Notes: a model not told the origin generated them from the sequence alone. A stretch of 13,495 nt of DNA from Bacteroidota bacterium (GCA_003648395.1 QMPB01000062.1:1-13495); one strand, 5' to 3'; positions 1-8,314 are shown, counted from the stretch's first letter. Numbers and translations are program-made.

Positions 1-3000
1 AAGCTTATAATATGAGAAAATATACGTTTTAAATCTCGTAATTTCTCAATTATGGAATAGGTATAACTATTTATTATAACAATAAAAGTAAGTCTGTTGG
101 AATGCTTATCAATGGAATTAAAAATAGAATCGAATACCTCAAAGCCATTATTACTTTTTTGCCACCACAATTCAATATCTTCAAATATTATTACAGTATC
201 ATCTTCAAGTTTGTCAAAATCAGAAATATTATTGAAAGCTTGTTGTATAATATTATTATAAATATCCATATTAATACTGCCACCAATAGGAGGTGTAATT
301 GTAATTACATTATTACTGCTTGGCAATAGTTGGGTAAAATGATAACTTAGGTGAGTTTTTCCTGAGCCAGGAGCTCCTTTTATAAGTAATGCTTTTGCAA
401 GATTGTATTTCTTATCCTTAACAAAGTTATCAAATTCTAATTCTGCAGCTTCTCGTTTTATCCAGAATTCAGGAATATAATTCTGCCTATTAGTGAATAA
501 TTGTTGGTAATAATATGGTAGATTATTAGAAACTTCTATGGGTGCTTTAATCTTATCAATAGCTTTGCGCTGTTTACTATTATTATCGTAAACTTTGTCA
601 GAATCATTAATAAGATTCTTTGCTAAAATAATGCCCTCACTCTCTTGATACCATATATTAGCAGCAATACTTCGTAATAAATTATTTGTGCGACTTATTA
701 ACTGTGATAATTTATTCTTGCTAATAGAATTTTCTCTTTGTTTAATATATTGCTTAAGATTAGTAGCCGCTAATACAAATGGATAAATAGATGTCTTTTC
801 ATTAAGAATTCGCTGACGTTCCTCTATTTGTAATAGAATGCTGTTTACAAATTCATCATTTGTATTATTGTTATTCTCAATCTTAGAAATCTCATTATTA
901 ATAAAAGTTCGGAAGTCTTCCTCCACAGTTTCTTTGTGTTCTACACAATACGACATATAGCGTAAGTGGTCGAGTAAGAAATGCGATTTAGTAGTTATTT
1001 GTTCAGGAAGGCTAGAAATAATAGTGCTAATCTTATTTATAAATTCATCTTGTATTATAAAATCAATTAAGCGTGTTACAGAAATATTAATAATTTCTAA
1101 ATCATTAAACTGTTTTTTAGTACCGATCATATTCTCTGATTCTTCAGAAAAAATCTCCATTGAATCTGGTAATAATTCAAGAATATTCTTTTGTGATCTA
1201 TCTATAAGATTGATAAGGCTTTTTGCTGAACTTTGATCAAAATTAACTGATAGCTTTTCACTCTCAAAATTGAAACTAGCATCATTATTTTTATCAAACT
1301 CATTCCTATAAAGCTTTAAGTACTCTAAATAGGATTTATCATTATTTGTAATATCTTTCTCTAGACTTACACTTACTCTCCTTAGAATTAGCTTTGTAAA
1401 TTGTCGTAATTGTGCAGCAAAGCTTAGTAGAGTTATGTTTAATTGAACTCTATTTATTAATATTATATTATTATGAAATCTCTTCTCAGTATATAAATCA
1501 AGAGATTTGTCTATATTATTAATGTGCTTGCTAATATTAAAATCATCATCTATTGTACTATTTACATCAGTAATAGAGCTAATCTCATTAAGTTTATTTG
1601 TAAGTGTATAAATTATATTTTCTCTATACTTTACAAATTTAGTAATTCTACTATTTACTTTATTTATTAAATCAGTATTAAGTTTTTCTATTTTATCTAT
1701 TTGTTTAATATCAATTTTTTGATCCTTACTAGCCGATAAATATAGGTTAAGAAATTCCTTATCTATATTTGATGTAAATATTTCTACATCAGTAATATTC
1801 TCACTACTCATATATCCAAACTTATGAAGTATATCTTCAATAAATTCGATATTTGTACTTAATAATTTTTCGGTTAGTAAGTGCTGATATTTAATAGTAT
1901 AAGAAAATTCTTTTTTTCCAATTAAAACTAACTTACGTCTAATCCATTTATAGGTTTTTATATCAAAGCTATCGTTGGGATCAATTTGAATATCCTCTAT
2001 TCCGTATTTTATCTTTATGGTTTTTGGCAAAGCTTTATAAAGCTTTTTTATAAAGCTAATTTCTTTTTCTAGAAGGTCAGTAATGTATTGCTCCTTCTCT
2101 TTAATTAGTTTTTTATTACTATTAAGATAATCGTTTATTTTAGTAAGAGTTTTTGTATGTATTGCCGATATCTTTGCAGAATAATACTCGGGCTTACTCT
2201 TTTCAAGTTCTATTTTTAGATTCGTTATTGACTCTTTAATTATGCTATCAAATTCGGTGAATAGTTTGTTTTCAGCACTAATAAACTTATATAAAGAGGT
2301 TTCTTTTATACTCTCAAGATTATTCATGCTCTTATTGAAAAAATCCATATTAGCAAGCTCAAGAGCTTTGTATTTTGGATAATTAAGAGCTGCTCTATTT
2401 TCCTTATTTGTTTTTAATATCTTTTTTAAATTAGAGTTTTCCTTTTTCTTTCTGCCACCAATTTCTAAATGCATAAATGTAGAAGAAGCTCTTACCAATA
2501 TTACTGTACCAATTTTTTTACATAAATCATTAGTATTGTCAATAAAGCTTTTCTCTTTGCCTATTTCTATATCAGGTAAGCCCAAGAAAATTAAACTAGA
2601 ATTTATCGACTCAACATTAATAATGTCATAAAAGCTACGGTTCTCTATTTGGTTATTAATGATTCGCACCTCACCATCAATTCTCAAATTATTAAGAATA
2701 CTTGTTGCTTGTTTAAATAGTTTTTCATGATCGTCATTAACGGGATTTACGACCATTAGTCGTAATTTGGATTTTGCCCAATCATCATTTTCTTGTAGAA
2801 ATTTAATTAATTGTAACGATAAATTTCCATTCTGTCCTTTACCTCTCCACCAAATATCAATTTGTTTTTTATCACCATACTTAAGTTGTTGGTCATAATC
2901 CATTAAAACAATATTCTGATCAAGAGAATAAATATTTTTTAGCATATGAGCAAAACGAATAGGGTCTTTAGTGTTTCGAGCCCACCCCATATATATAGTA

Positions 3001-4643
3001 TTTGGTTCCACTCCAGCAAAACCATAAGTTGATGATACTTGTTCTATTCCGTCATATATATTATTAACGTTATGCTTACGGATAAATACTCCATCGGTGT
3101 TTTGCGAAGTGTCAATAGACTGTTCATGCTTGGTTAAGCTAAAAGTATTGCTATCATTCTCTATTAAATTAAATGCTGATAAAAAACCATACTTTCCAAT
3201 AAATAGTTTGCCAAGTTCCATTAAATGAGGTCGTTGGTCATTTTCACCAATGAATAATAGTATATTAGGTTTCCAATTACGTTTTTCAAGTGATTTTTCT
3301 GCAAGTTTAGTAATGGAAGTTCTTACCATTGACGACCATACACTACTCCATACATCGCCAAAGTCCGACTTTATTTCTTTTCTTTTTAGAAGGAAATATA
3401 TTGCCCACATTATTATAAATGCTGCAAACATTGCTCCTGGATTCAATTGCATCATAACACCAAAACTGGCTACAAAACCAATAATTCCAACCCATTTATT
3501 TACAGCAAAACTTGGTCTAAAATCGCTACTTGCCCAACTTTCGAGAGCAAAAGCTAGATTTATAAAGCCATAAGCAGCAATATAAAACATAGATACAACT
3601 TCAGCAATTGCATCTAGTTCTCCAATTAAAATTCCAATTTCAGCAATAATGAATGTAAAAATAAGTGCATTACGAGGTTCGTTGGATTCGCCATGACCTT
3701 TTCCAAACCACTTAGGTATTATTTTGTCCCCTGATATTGCTTGTATAATACGTGGTGCTCCTAGGATTCCTCCTAAAGCAGATGATAGTGTAGCTCCCCA
3801 AATTCCAGCTATTACTAGTGGTGAGTATAATGCTACCTTTAGAAAAAAGTTATTGTCATTTAATAATAGATCTCTGTCTACAAAATACGCTATAGCAATA
3901 CTTAGTATTATATAAACAACTAGTCCTGTTGCAACAGCCCACATTGTACCTTTAGGAATAGAGCTTTTGGGGTCTTTTAAATCGCCCGACATAGCAACTC
4001 CAGCTGTAAAACCTGTAACGGCAGGGAAGAAAATGGCAAATACAGTTATTAATGGCACTCCTGTTCTTGCAGGACTCATTATTGGTTCTGTAATTGCAGA
4101 TGTGTCCATCATGGCAAATCCTAGCCCAATAGAAATTAAGGAAAGTGCTATTGCTCCTAAAACAAAAAACTGAGTTTTTATTGCTAAAGAAGTGCTAATA
4201 AATGCAATTGCAACTAGAATCATAAGTACAATAGTTCCAATTATTCTTATGGTGTTTATGCTGTCTTCCACTCCTAGGAAACTGCTAATAGTATCAATAC
4301 TAATGAAATTTTCGGTAAAACCTACAATGTATAATGCAATACTTAATGCTGTACCAACAAATAGAGTTATGCCAATAGAACCTCCCATTGGTAGGCCAAG
4401 GCTTCGTGATAGTATATAGTATATTCCACCAGTTTTTATCTTTTTGTCGGTAGCTATACTTGATATGCTTAAGCTTGTAGTTATGGAAATAATATGTGCT
4501 AATAATACAATTGCAATAGCCGCAATTAACCCAGCTTGCCCTACAACCCAACCGAGTCGCATATACATTATTACACCTAGTATTGTAAGTACCGATGGTG
4601 TATAAACTCCTGCAAATGTTCCAAACTTTTTAGCTCCTGCCAT
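1..4643 (-). CDS. SLC12-type cation-chloride cotransporter fused to a long helical region and a C-terminal AAA-like ATPase domain (3' end beyond window)
   Basis: All 1547 visible codons were read without a stop. The start at 4643 follows an in-frame stop at 4668-4670. Residues 7-38 (GVYTPSVLTILGVIMYMRLG, then WVVGQAG) match SLC12 TM1. Residues 207-233 (PAVTGFTAGVAMSGDL, then KDPKSSIPKGT) match TM6. By eye, Y105, P207 and T210 align with K+-site residues of NKCC1, while T20 replaces its TM1 Asn. About 11-12 membrane spans end near residue 425. The family's cytosolic domain follows: NWKPNILLFIGE at 456-467 and DIWW at 596-599, ending near 730. Prokaryotic relatives usually stop there. Here about 640 Lys/Asn/Glu/Ile-rich, apparently helical residues follow. 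Then come FWIKRE (about 1393-1398), Walker A GAPGSGKT (1423-1430), a Walker B-like VIIFED (1484-1489) and a sensor-1-like Asn (1525). Ion-coupled transport at the inner membrane is inferred, and the ATPase role is unknown. A -7 box lies 26 bp upstream. The frame is still open at the left edge. Confidence 0.9.
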   Translation of the reverse strand, partial: MAGAKKFGTFAGVYTPSVLTILGVIMYMRLGWVVGQAGLIAAIAIVLLAHIISITTSLSISSIATDKKIKTGGIYYILSRSLGLPMGGSIGITLFVGTALSIALYIVGFTENFISIDTISSFLGVEDSINTIRIIGTIVLMILVAIAFISTSLAIKTQFFVLGAIALSLISIGLGFAMMDTSAITEPIMSPARTGVPLITVFAIFFPAVTGFTAGVAMSGDLKDPKSSIPKGTMWAVATGLVVYIILSIAIAYFVDRDLLLNDNNFFLKVALYSPLVIAGIWGATLSSALGGILGAPRIIQAISGDKIIPKWFGKGHGESNEPRNALIFTFIIAEIGILIGELDAIAEVVSMFYIAAYGFINLAFALESWASSDFRPSFAVNKWVGIIGFVASFGVMMQLNPGAMFAAFIIMWAIYFLLKRKEIKSDFGDVWSSVWSSMVRTSITKLAEKSLEKRNWKPNILLFIGENDQRPHLMELGKLFIGKYGFLSAFNLIENDSNTFSLTKHEQSIDTSQNTDGVFIRKHNVNNIYDGIEQVSSTYGFAGVEPNTIYMGWARNTKDPIRFAHMLKNIYSLDQNIVLMDYDQQLKYGDKKQIDIWWRGKGQNGNLSLQLIKFLQENDDWAKSKLRLMVVNPVNDDHEKLFKQATSILNNLRIDGEVRIINNQIENRSFYDIINVESINSSLIFLGLPDIEIGKEKSFIDNTNDLCKKIGTVILVRASSTFMHLEIGGRKKKENSNLKKILKTNKENRAALNYPKYKALELANMDFFNKSMNNLESIKETSLYKFISAENKLFTEFDSIIKESITNLKIELEKSKPEYYSAKISAIHTKTLTKINDYLNSNKKLIKEKEQYITDLLEKEISFIKKLYKALPKTIKIKYGIEDIQIDPNDSFDIKTYKWIRRKLVLIGKKEFSYTIKYQHLLTEKLLSTNIEFIEDILHKFGYMSSENITDVEIFTSNIDKEFLNLYLSASKDQKIDIKQIDKIEKLNTDLINKVNSRITKFVKYRENIIYTLTNKLNEISSITDVNSTIDDDFNISKHINNIDKSLDLYTEKRFHNNIILINRVQLNITLLSFAAQLRQFTKLILRRVSVSLEKDITNNDKSYLEYLKLYRNEFDKNNDASFNFESEKLSVNFDQSSAKSLINLIDRSQKNILELLPDSMEIFSEESENMIGTKKQFNDLEIINISVTRLIDFIIQDEFINKISTIISSLPEQITTKSHFLLDHLRYMSYCVEHKETVEEDFRTFINNEISKIENNNNTNDEFVNSILLQIEERQRILNEKTSIYPFVLAATNLKQYIKQRENSISKNKLSQLISRTNNLLRSIAANIWYQESEGIILAKNLINDSDKVYDNNSKQRKAIDKIKAPIEVSNNLPYYYQQLFTNRQNYIPEFWIKREAAELEFDNFVKDKKYNLAKALLIKGAPGSGKTHLSYHFTQLLPSSNNVITITPPIGGSINMDIYNNIIQQAFNNISDFDKLEDDTVIIFEDIELWWQKSNNGFEVFDSIFNSIDKHSNRLTFIVIINSYTYSIIEKLRDLKRIFSHIIS

Positions 4644-4668
4644 ATGTGTTTTTAATTTGTATAATTGT

Positions 4669-4676
4669 CAAAGATA
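4669..4676 (-). promoter_or_regulatory. -7 promoter box of the giant transporter gene
   Basis: On the minus strand this reads TATCTTTG, an exact match to the Bacteroidota -7 box TAnnTTTG. It would start transcription about 20 nt before the ATG at 4643. No clear TTG -33 element lies at the usual distance. It suggests the giant gene can be transcribed independently of the cyclo-ligase gene 68 bp upstream. Confidence 0.45.
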
Positions 4677-4711
4677 AAGAAAATAGTTTATTTATATAGT
4701 ATTATATTTAA

Positions 4712-5260
4712 TTAGGGTTTAGAGCTTATTATCATGTCCATTTTAATATCAGTATTTTCAGTTGGTATTATATCCAAAATCTGAAAATTGAAGCAAATCC
4801 CAATCTTTTTTGCATCTATACTTTTAAGTATTTTATCATAAAAAGCAAGGCCTCTTCCCAATCTATTATTATGATTATCAAAAGCTACTCCCGGAATTAT
4901 TGCAAGATCAATTATCGTATAATCTTTTAATATTTTACCTTTGGGCTCAAAAATGCCAAATTCAGATTCCTTTTCCATATTATTAATATTTGTAAATAAT
5001 CTAAATTCAAGCATATTACCTTTAACTACAGGTAGATATATATCTTTAGAAGAACTCCATTTTTGAACAAAAGCATGGGTGTTTACTTCGTCATTCATGG
5101 ACCAATATGCGAGTATGCACGTTGAGTTAATAAAGTCATTATTATTCTCCAAATTCAAAATTATGGGTTTTGATAATAGAAGTTTATCCTCAGCATTAAG
5201 CTTTGATTTTATATACTTAATTTGTTTTCTAATTATGTTCTTCTCTTTATTAATATCCAT
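4712..5260 (-). CDS. ygfA: 5-formyltetrahydrofolate cyclo-ligase family protein
   Basis: This cytosolic enzyme family converts 5-formyltetrahydrofolate to 5,10-methenyltetrahydrofolate using ATP, returning a stored or inhibitory folate to one-carbon metabolism. The 182-residue length is typical. Family landmarks appear in order: a basic N-terminal helix with RKQ (11-13), EVNTHAF (58-64), FGIFEP (101-106), IPGVAFD (122-128), the nucleotide/substrate loop NRLGRGLAFYDK (132-143) and the C-terminal PTENTDIKMDMII (166-178). Residue 139 is Ala where Gly is usual in the G-x-G-[FY]-YD loop, a minor change. The ATG at 5260 is preceded by the AT-rich stretch usual in Bacteroidota rather than by a strong Shine-Dalgarno sequence. 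The downstream giant transporter gene is on the same strand 68 bp away with no terminator between, so read-through is possible. The family call is firm; activity on this exact substrate is inferred. Confidence 0.92.
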   Translation of the reverse strand: MDINKEKNIIRKQIKYIKSKLNAEDKLLLSKPIILNLENNNDFINSTCILAYWSMNDEVNTHAFVQKWSSSKDIYLPVVKGNMLEFRLFTNINNMEKESEFGIFEPKGKILKDYTIIDLAIIPGVAFDNHNNRLGRGLAFYDKILKSIDAKKIGICFNFQILDIIPTENTDIKMDMIISSKP

Positions 5261-5333
5261 TTTTAATATATCATAATTTTGTCAATAACATTTCTACGTT
5301 AATTATTTGTTATTGTTGCAAAAGTGATAGAAT

Positions 5334-5366
5334 AAAAAAAGAGCTAAATAATATAACCTAGCTCTT
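5334..5366 (-). terminator. Rho-independent terminator of the lipoprotein gene
   Basis: An 8-bp perfect stem (AAGAGCTA at 5339-5346, TAGCTCTT at 5359-5366) encloses a 12-nt loop. On the minus strand it is followed by a run of seven U (5334-5340). It begins 23 nt after the lipoprotein stop codon. Confidence 0.85.
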
Positions 5367-5389
5367 GATTTGTAATAATAACTTATAAT

Positions 5390-5779
5390 TTATTGCATGG
5401 TTTTGCATGTAACCATATTTCCATATGCTGTTCCTATAGTATTTGTAGCGTATGCTCTAATATAATATGTTGTTCCGTTTAATAGTCCCGAAGGGTTACT
5501 AACAAAGCTTCCATCACCAGTACCATCAGTGGTGAAACCATCATCATCTTCTAGAGAAGGATTTTGATTGGATGTTGAGTAACAAACACCCCTAGCAGTA
5601 ATTTCTACATTATCACTAATTACCCCGCCAGTTGTTACTGTTGTAGGTGCAATGTTTGTTACACTATTAGTACTAACTGTAGGTAATACTACAGCTTTGT
5701 CATCCTCTTTTGTACAGCTAATTTGGAATAAGCTAATACTTAAAAGCATGATAAAGAAAAATCGGATTGACTTTTTCAT
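5390..5779 (-). CDS. Small surface lipoprotein with one FN3-like repeat
   Basis: The 129-residue protein starts with MKKSIR, a hydrophobic stretch and SLFQISC with Cys22 as the probable lipidated residue. The residue at -3 is Gln, which is unusual for a lipobox. The residues after the Cys, T-K-E-D-D, resemble the acidic surface-export tail described for Bacteroidota lipoproteins. From about residue 34 to the end there is a single beta-rich module common in this phylum: a GVCYSTSNQNPSLEDDDGF-type strand pair, an acidic/Gly loop with DGTGDGSF, and the closing GTTYYIRAYATNTIGTAYGN. Many relatives carry several copies, so this is a minimal version. An exact -7 box lies about 60 bp upstream and a strong terminator follows. 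It is divergent from the barrel gene at 6051. It is probably anchored on the outer membrane facing outward. No binding partner can be inferred. Confidence 0.85.
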   Translation of the reverse strand: MKKSIRFFFIMLLSISLFQISCTKEDDKAVVLPTVSTNSVTNIAPTTVTTGGVISDNVEITARGVCYSTSNQNPSLEDDDGFTTDGTGDGSFVSNPSGLLNGTTYYIRAYATNTIGTAYGNMVTCKTMQ

Positions 5780-5839
5780 GGTAGTTTTGTTAGGTTAATA
5801 AATATGTTTGCATACGCGATATCTGTGAAATATCAGTCA

Positions 5840-5847
5840 CAAATATA
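5840..5847 (-). promoter_or_regulatory. -7 promoter box of the lipoprotein gene
   Basis: Read on the minus strand this is TATATTTG, an exact TAnnTTTG match. It would give a 5' leader of about 55 nt before the ATG at 5779. No good TTG -33 element is visible at 19-21 nt. Confidence 0.45.
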
Positions 5848-5921
5848 GTAAAAATATATCTAAAACCTACTAAAAGTAATTATTGTTAGTTTGTTTACTT
5901 TTTTACTCTTCGTAATTAGTT

Positions 5922-5929
5922 TACTTTTG
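5922..5929 (+). promoter_or_regulatory. Candidate -7 promoter box of the barrel gene
   Basis: TACTTTTG matches TAnnTTTG exactly. It lies 121 bp before the ATG at 6051, so the leader would be long. The nearest TTTG (5890-5893) is 28 nt upstream, too far for a normal -33 element. Confidence 0.3.
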
Positions 5930-6050
5930 TAATTCTATAACAGTTTGTATTTATTAGTATAAAGTGTTGAAAGGCACTTGCTAGTAAATATTTTATTAAT
6001 TAGTAAAAACACATAAAGATATTTATCAAAATCAATCAATACTTTAAAAA

Positions 6051-6779
6051 ATGAAAATATTCTTACTATTATTATTACTAGCATTGGGAACACCTTTTGT
6101 TATGTTTTCTCAGAAATCTGATTCTTCAGTTTCTCAAAACTCAAATACAGAGTATAAAACATTATTTAGTAATAATAATTCAATTACTAAGATAAGTGGG
6201 TTTGGTGCTTTTAGTTTTAATTTATTATCATTAGATGGAAAAGTAGCTGGTGCAGCGGGCTTTGATGGTGCTGTTTTGTTAAATAGAAGTTTTTATGTGG
6301 GATTCTATGGTAGAGGTTCATTTGGTTCTCCTGAATACGATTTCCTTTCATCAGATTCAACATCTAATATTGAGAAAGCTTCTACATTTTTTCATACGGG
6401 ATTAATAGTAGGTGTTAATTTTGCGGCTGATAAACCAATACATTTTGGTTTTAGCACAAAGTTTGGAGGAGGTGCAATTCTTCTTTATGATCATTACGAT
6501 TATTACCAATCTTGCAATAGCTATAATTGTAAGTATTATAATGATGATGTTTATGTTTCGAGCCCAGTTTTTGTAATAACTCCTCAAATAGATGTAGAAA
6601 TGAATCTAACTAATTGGATGAAGTTTAAAGTTGGTTTGGGTTACCAATGGGTTAGTAATTCAGAGTTATCATATAATTACCTAAACTCTAGTAATAAAAT
6701 TGAAAGCAATGTATTTGAAACAGGCAAACTTAGTTCGCCTACTGCTGAAATAAGTTTTATATTTGGCTGGTTTAAATAG
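6051..6779 (+). CDS. Secreted protein, probably an outer-membrane beta-barrel
   Basis: No named family is recognised with confidence. The 242-residue product begins with a clear Sec signal peptide (MKIFLLLLLLALGTPFVMFS), with probable cleavage before Gln21. The rest alternates hydrophobic and polar residues in Gly/aromatic-rich strands such as FYVGFYGRGSF (81-91) and KFKVGLGYQW (191-200). It ends in a strand closing with IFGWFK, as small outer-membrane barrels do with a terminal aromatic. A Tyr/Asp-rich segment (146-169) with two cysteines (155 and 160) may be an external loop. The gene stands alone: it is divergent from the lipoprotein gene, with a strong terminator 19 bp after its stop. A porin-like, structural or PorT/OmpW-like role cannot be separated from sequence alone. 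The assignment as an exported barrel is an inference from the strand pattern. Confidence 0.75.
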   Translation: MKIFLLLLLLALGTPFVMFSQKSDSSVSQNSNTEYKTLFSNNNSITKISGFGAFSFNLLSLDGKVAGAAGFDGAVLLNRSFYVGFYGRGSFGSPEYDFLSSDSTSNIEKASTFFHTGLIVGVNFAADKPIHFGFSTKFGGGAILLYDHYDYYQSCNSYNCKYYNDDVYVSSPVFVITPQIDVEMNLTNWMKFKVGLGYQWVSNSELSYNYLNSSNKIESNVFETGKLSSPTAEISFIFGWFK

Positions 6780-6797
6780 AAGATATATCAATTAAGC

Positions 6798-6831
6798 AAA
6801 AAAACTCGTAATATTTATTACGAGTTTTTTT
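6798..6831. terminator. Bidirectional Rho-independent terminator
   Basis: A perfect stem CTCGTAAT (6805-6812) / ATTACGAG (6817-6824) with a 4-nt loop is flanked by seven A on the left and seven T on the right. It can therefore stop transcription from both the barrel gene (plus) and the convergent aminotransferase gene (minus). Confidence 0.92.
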
Positions 6832-6853
6832 GTTATTATTTTTTGGAGAGTAA

Positions 6854-8314
6854 CTATAAAGAAAACCAATCATCAATATTATATCGTTCTTTATTGATAA
6901 AGTTTTTGTGAATAAACTCATTAGTTTCCTCTTCGTGAATATAATCTTTCGCCCATTCTTCATGGTTTTTGCCAATCTTATTTATAGCATCACAAATAAA
7001 GTATAGCTCATCATTAGTCATTGTTGGGTGTACCGAAAGGCGTACCCATCCAGGTTTTTTGCTAAGGTCGCCGCTATCAATCAAATCAGTAATTCGTTTT
7101 GATTCTTCATGAGTAACATTAAGAAGATAATGACCATAAGTACCTGCGCAAGCACAACCACCTCTAACTTGTACTCCAAATCTATCATTAAGTAGTTTTA
7201 CTATTAGATTATAATGAACGTCTTTTATATAGAAAGAAAGTGCGCCAACTCGTTTTTTAATATTGTTTGCAAGAATACTAAGATTATTAATTTTACCAAG
7301 TTCAGTAAAAGCTATTTTAAATAGTTCTTCTTCTCGTTTTTGGATATTATCAGTACCCATTTGTTCTTTTAGTTTTAAAGAAAGCGAAGTGCGAATGGCT
7401 TGCAAAAAACCAGGTGTTCCACCATCTTCACGAGCTTCAATATTGTCAGTATATTTATACTCACCCCAAGCATTTGTCCAATCTACAGTTCCACCTCCTG
7501 GGTGATCGGGTACTGCGTTAGTATAAAGCTCTTTTTTAAATACCAATACTCCTGAAGATCCTGGCCCTCCCAAAAATTTGTGTGGAGAGAACATTATTGC
7601 ATCAAGATACTCATCTTTATTTTCAGGATGCATATTCATTTCTTCATAAGGTGCATTTGCAGCAAAGTCAATAAAACAAAGACCATTATATTTATGCATT
7701 ATTGCTGCCATCTTATGGTAGGGAGTTCCAACGCCAGTAACATTACTGCAGGCTGTAAAACTTCCAATTTTCTTTTTTCTTTTAGAGTAAGACGAAATCA
7801 CTTCATCCATTTTTATCAAATCTACTGTGCCTTCTTTAGTTGCAGGCAGCACTACCACATCAGCAATAGTTTCGTACCACGATGTATGGTTGCTATGATG
7901 CTCCATATGCGTAATAAATACCACTGGCTTTTCTCCAGAAAGTGTTTCTTCTAAGTTTTTATCGTTATGGCAAGGCTTTAAATTTAATATCCGTTGAAAT
8001 TTATTTACAACACCGGTCATACCAACACCTGCAGTTATTACAATGTCATTGGGATTAGCATTTACATGTTTACGGATAATATCTTTTGCATGATGATATG
8101 CTTTTGTCATTACAGTACCAGTTTCGCTAGTTTCGGTATGTGTATTTGCAACAAAAGGCCCAAATGTATTAGCCATTTTGTCTTCAATACCTCTATATAA
8201 TCGGCCACTTGCTATCCAATCAGCATAAATTATTTTTTGCTCACCATAAGGGCTTGTGAAAGGGTAATTTCTTCCTATAACTTGTTCTCTAAATTTCTGA
8301 AAATAATTCTCCAT
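6854..8314 (-). CDS. Class V aminotransferase, cysteine-desulfurase-like PLP enzyme
   Basis: This 486-residue protein is a fold-type I PLP enzyme of the SufS/NifS-like class V group. Visible landmarks are: YADWIASGRLY (30-40) at the N-terminus; THTETSETG (58-66); the cofactor-stacking histidine motif MEHHSN (137-142); FIDFAA (214-219), whose Asp216 should pair with the pyridine nitrogen; and SPHKFLGGPGSSG (243-255), where Lys246 forms the Schiff base. In the active-site loop VRGGCACAG (383-391), Arg384 and Cys389 align with the substrate-binding Arg and persulfide Cys of SufS. Compared with SufS (about 400 residues) it has extra residues, including a charged C-terminal tail. No suf or isc genes are nearby, so a role in Fe-S assembly is not supported by context. 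Sulfur transfer from cysteine is plausible, but another substrate is possible. It converges on the barrel gene and diverges from the DUF4442 gene. Confidence 0.88.
   Translation of the reverse strand: MENYFQKFREQVIGRNYPFTSPYGEQKIIYADWIASGRLYRGIEDKMANTFGPFVANTHTETSETGTVMTKAYHHAKDIIRKHVNANPNDIVITAGVGMTGVVNKFQRILNLKPCHNDKNLEETLSGEKPVVFITHMEHHSNHTSWYETIADVVVLPATKEGTVDLIKMDEVISSYSKRKKKIGSFTACSNVTGVGTPYHKMAAIMHKYNGLCFIDFAANAPYEEMNMHPENKDEYLDAIMFSPHKFLGGPGSSGVLVFKKELYTNAVPDHPGGGTVDWTNAWGEYKYTDNIEAREDGGTPGFLQAIRTSLSLKLKEQMGTDNIQKREEELFKIAFTELGKINNLSILANNIKKRVGALSFYIKDVHYNLIVKLLNDRFGVQVRGGCACAGTYGHYLLNVTHEESKRITDLIDSGDLSKKPGWVRLSVHPTMTNDELYFICDAINKIGKNHEEWAKDYIHEEETNEFIHKNFINKERYNIDDWFSL

Noticed and set aside
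1..6. HindIII site exactly at the left edge, suggesting a cloned fragment end
   Set aside because: Other uncut AAGCTT sites occur inside (for example at 8341), and AT-rich DNA has many. It says little about origin.
3250..4419. Several plus-strand reading frames of 63-107 residues, and a minus frame at 4300-4551
   Set aside because: They lie wholly inside the well-supported transporter frame, show no family features, and contain its reverse or shifted translation.
1..4643. Possibility that the giant gene is two genes joined by a frame error
   Set aside because: Every in-frame triplet across the region was checked and no stop was found. Walker A and the transporter start are in the same frame, so no frameshift is visible within the window.
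7263..8200. Plus-strand frames opposite the aminotransferase gene
   Set aside because: These are shadows of a gene whose PLP-enzyme motifs are clear on the minus strand.
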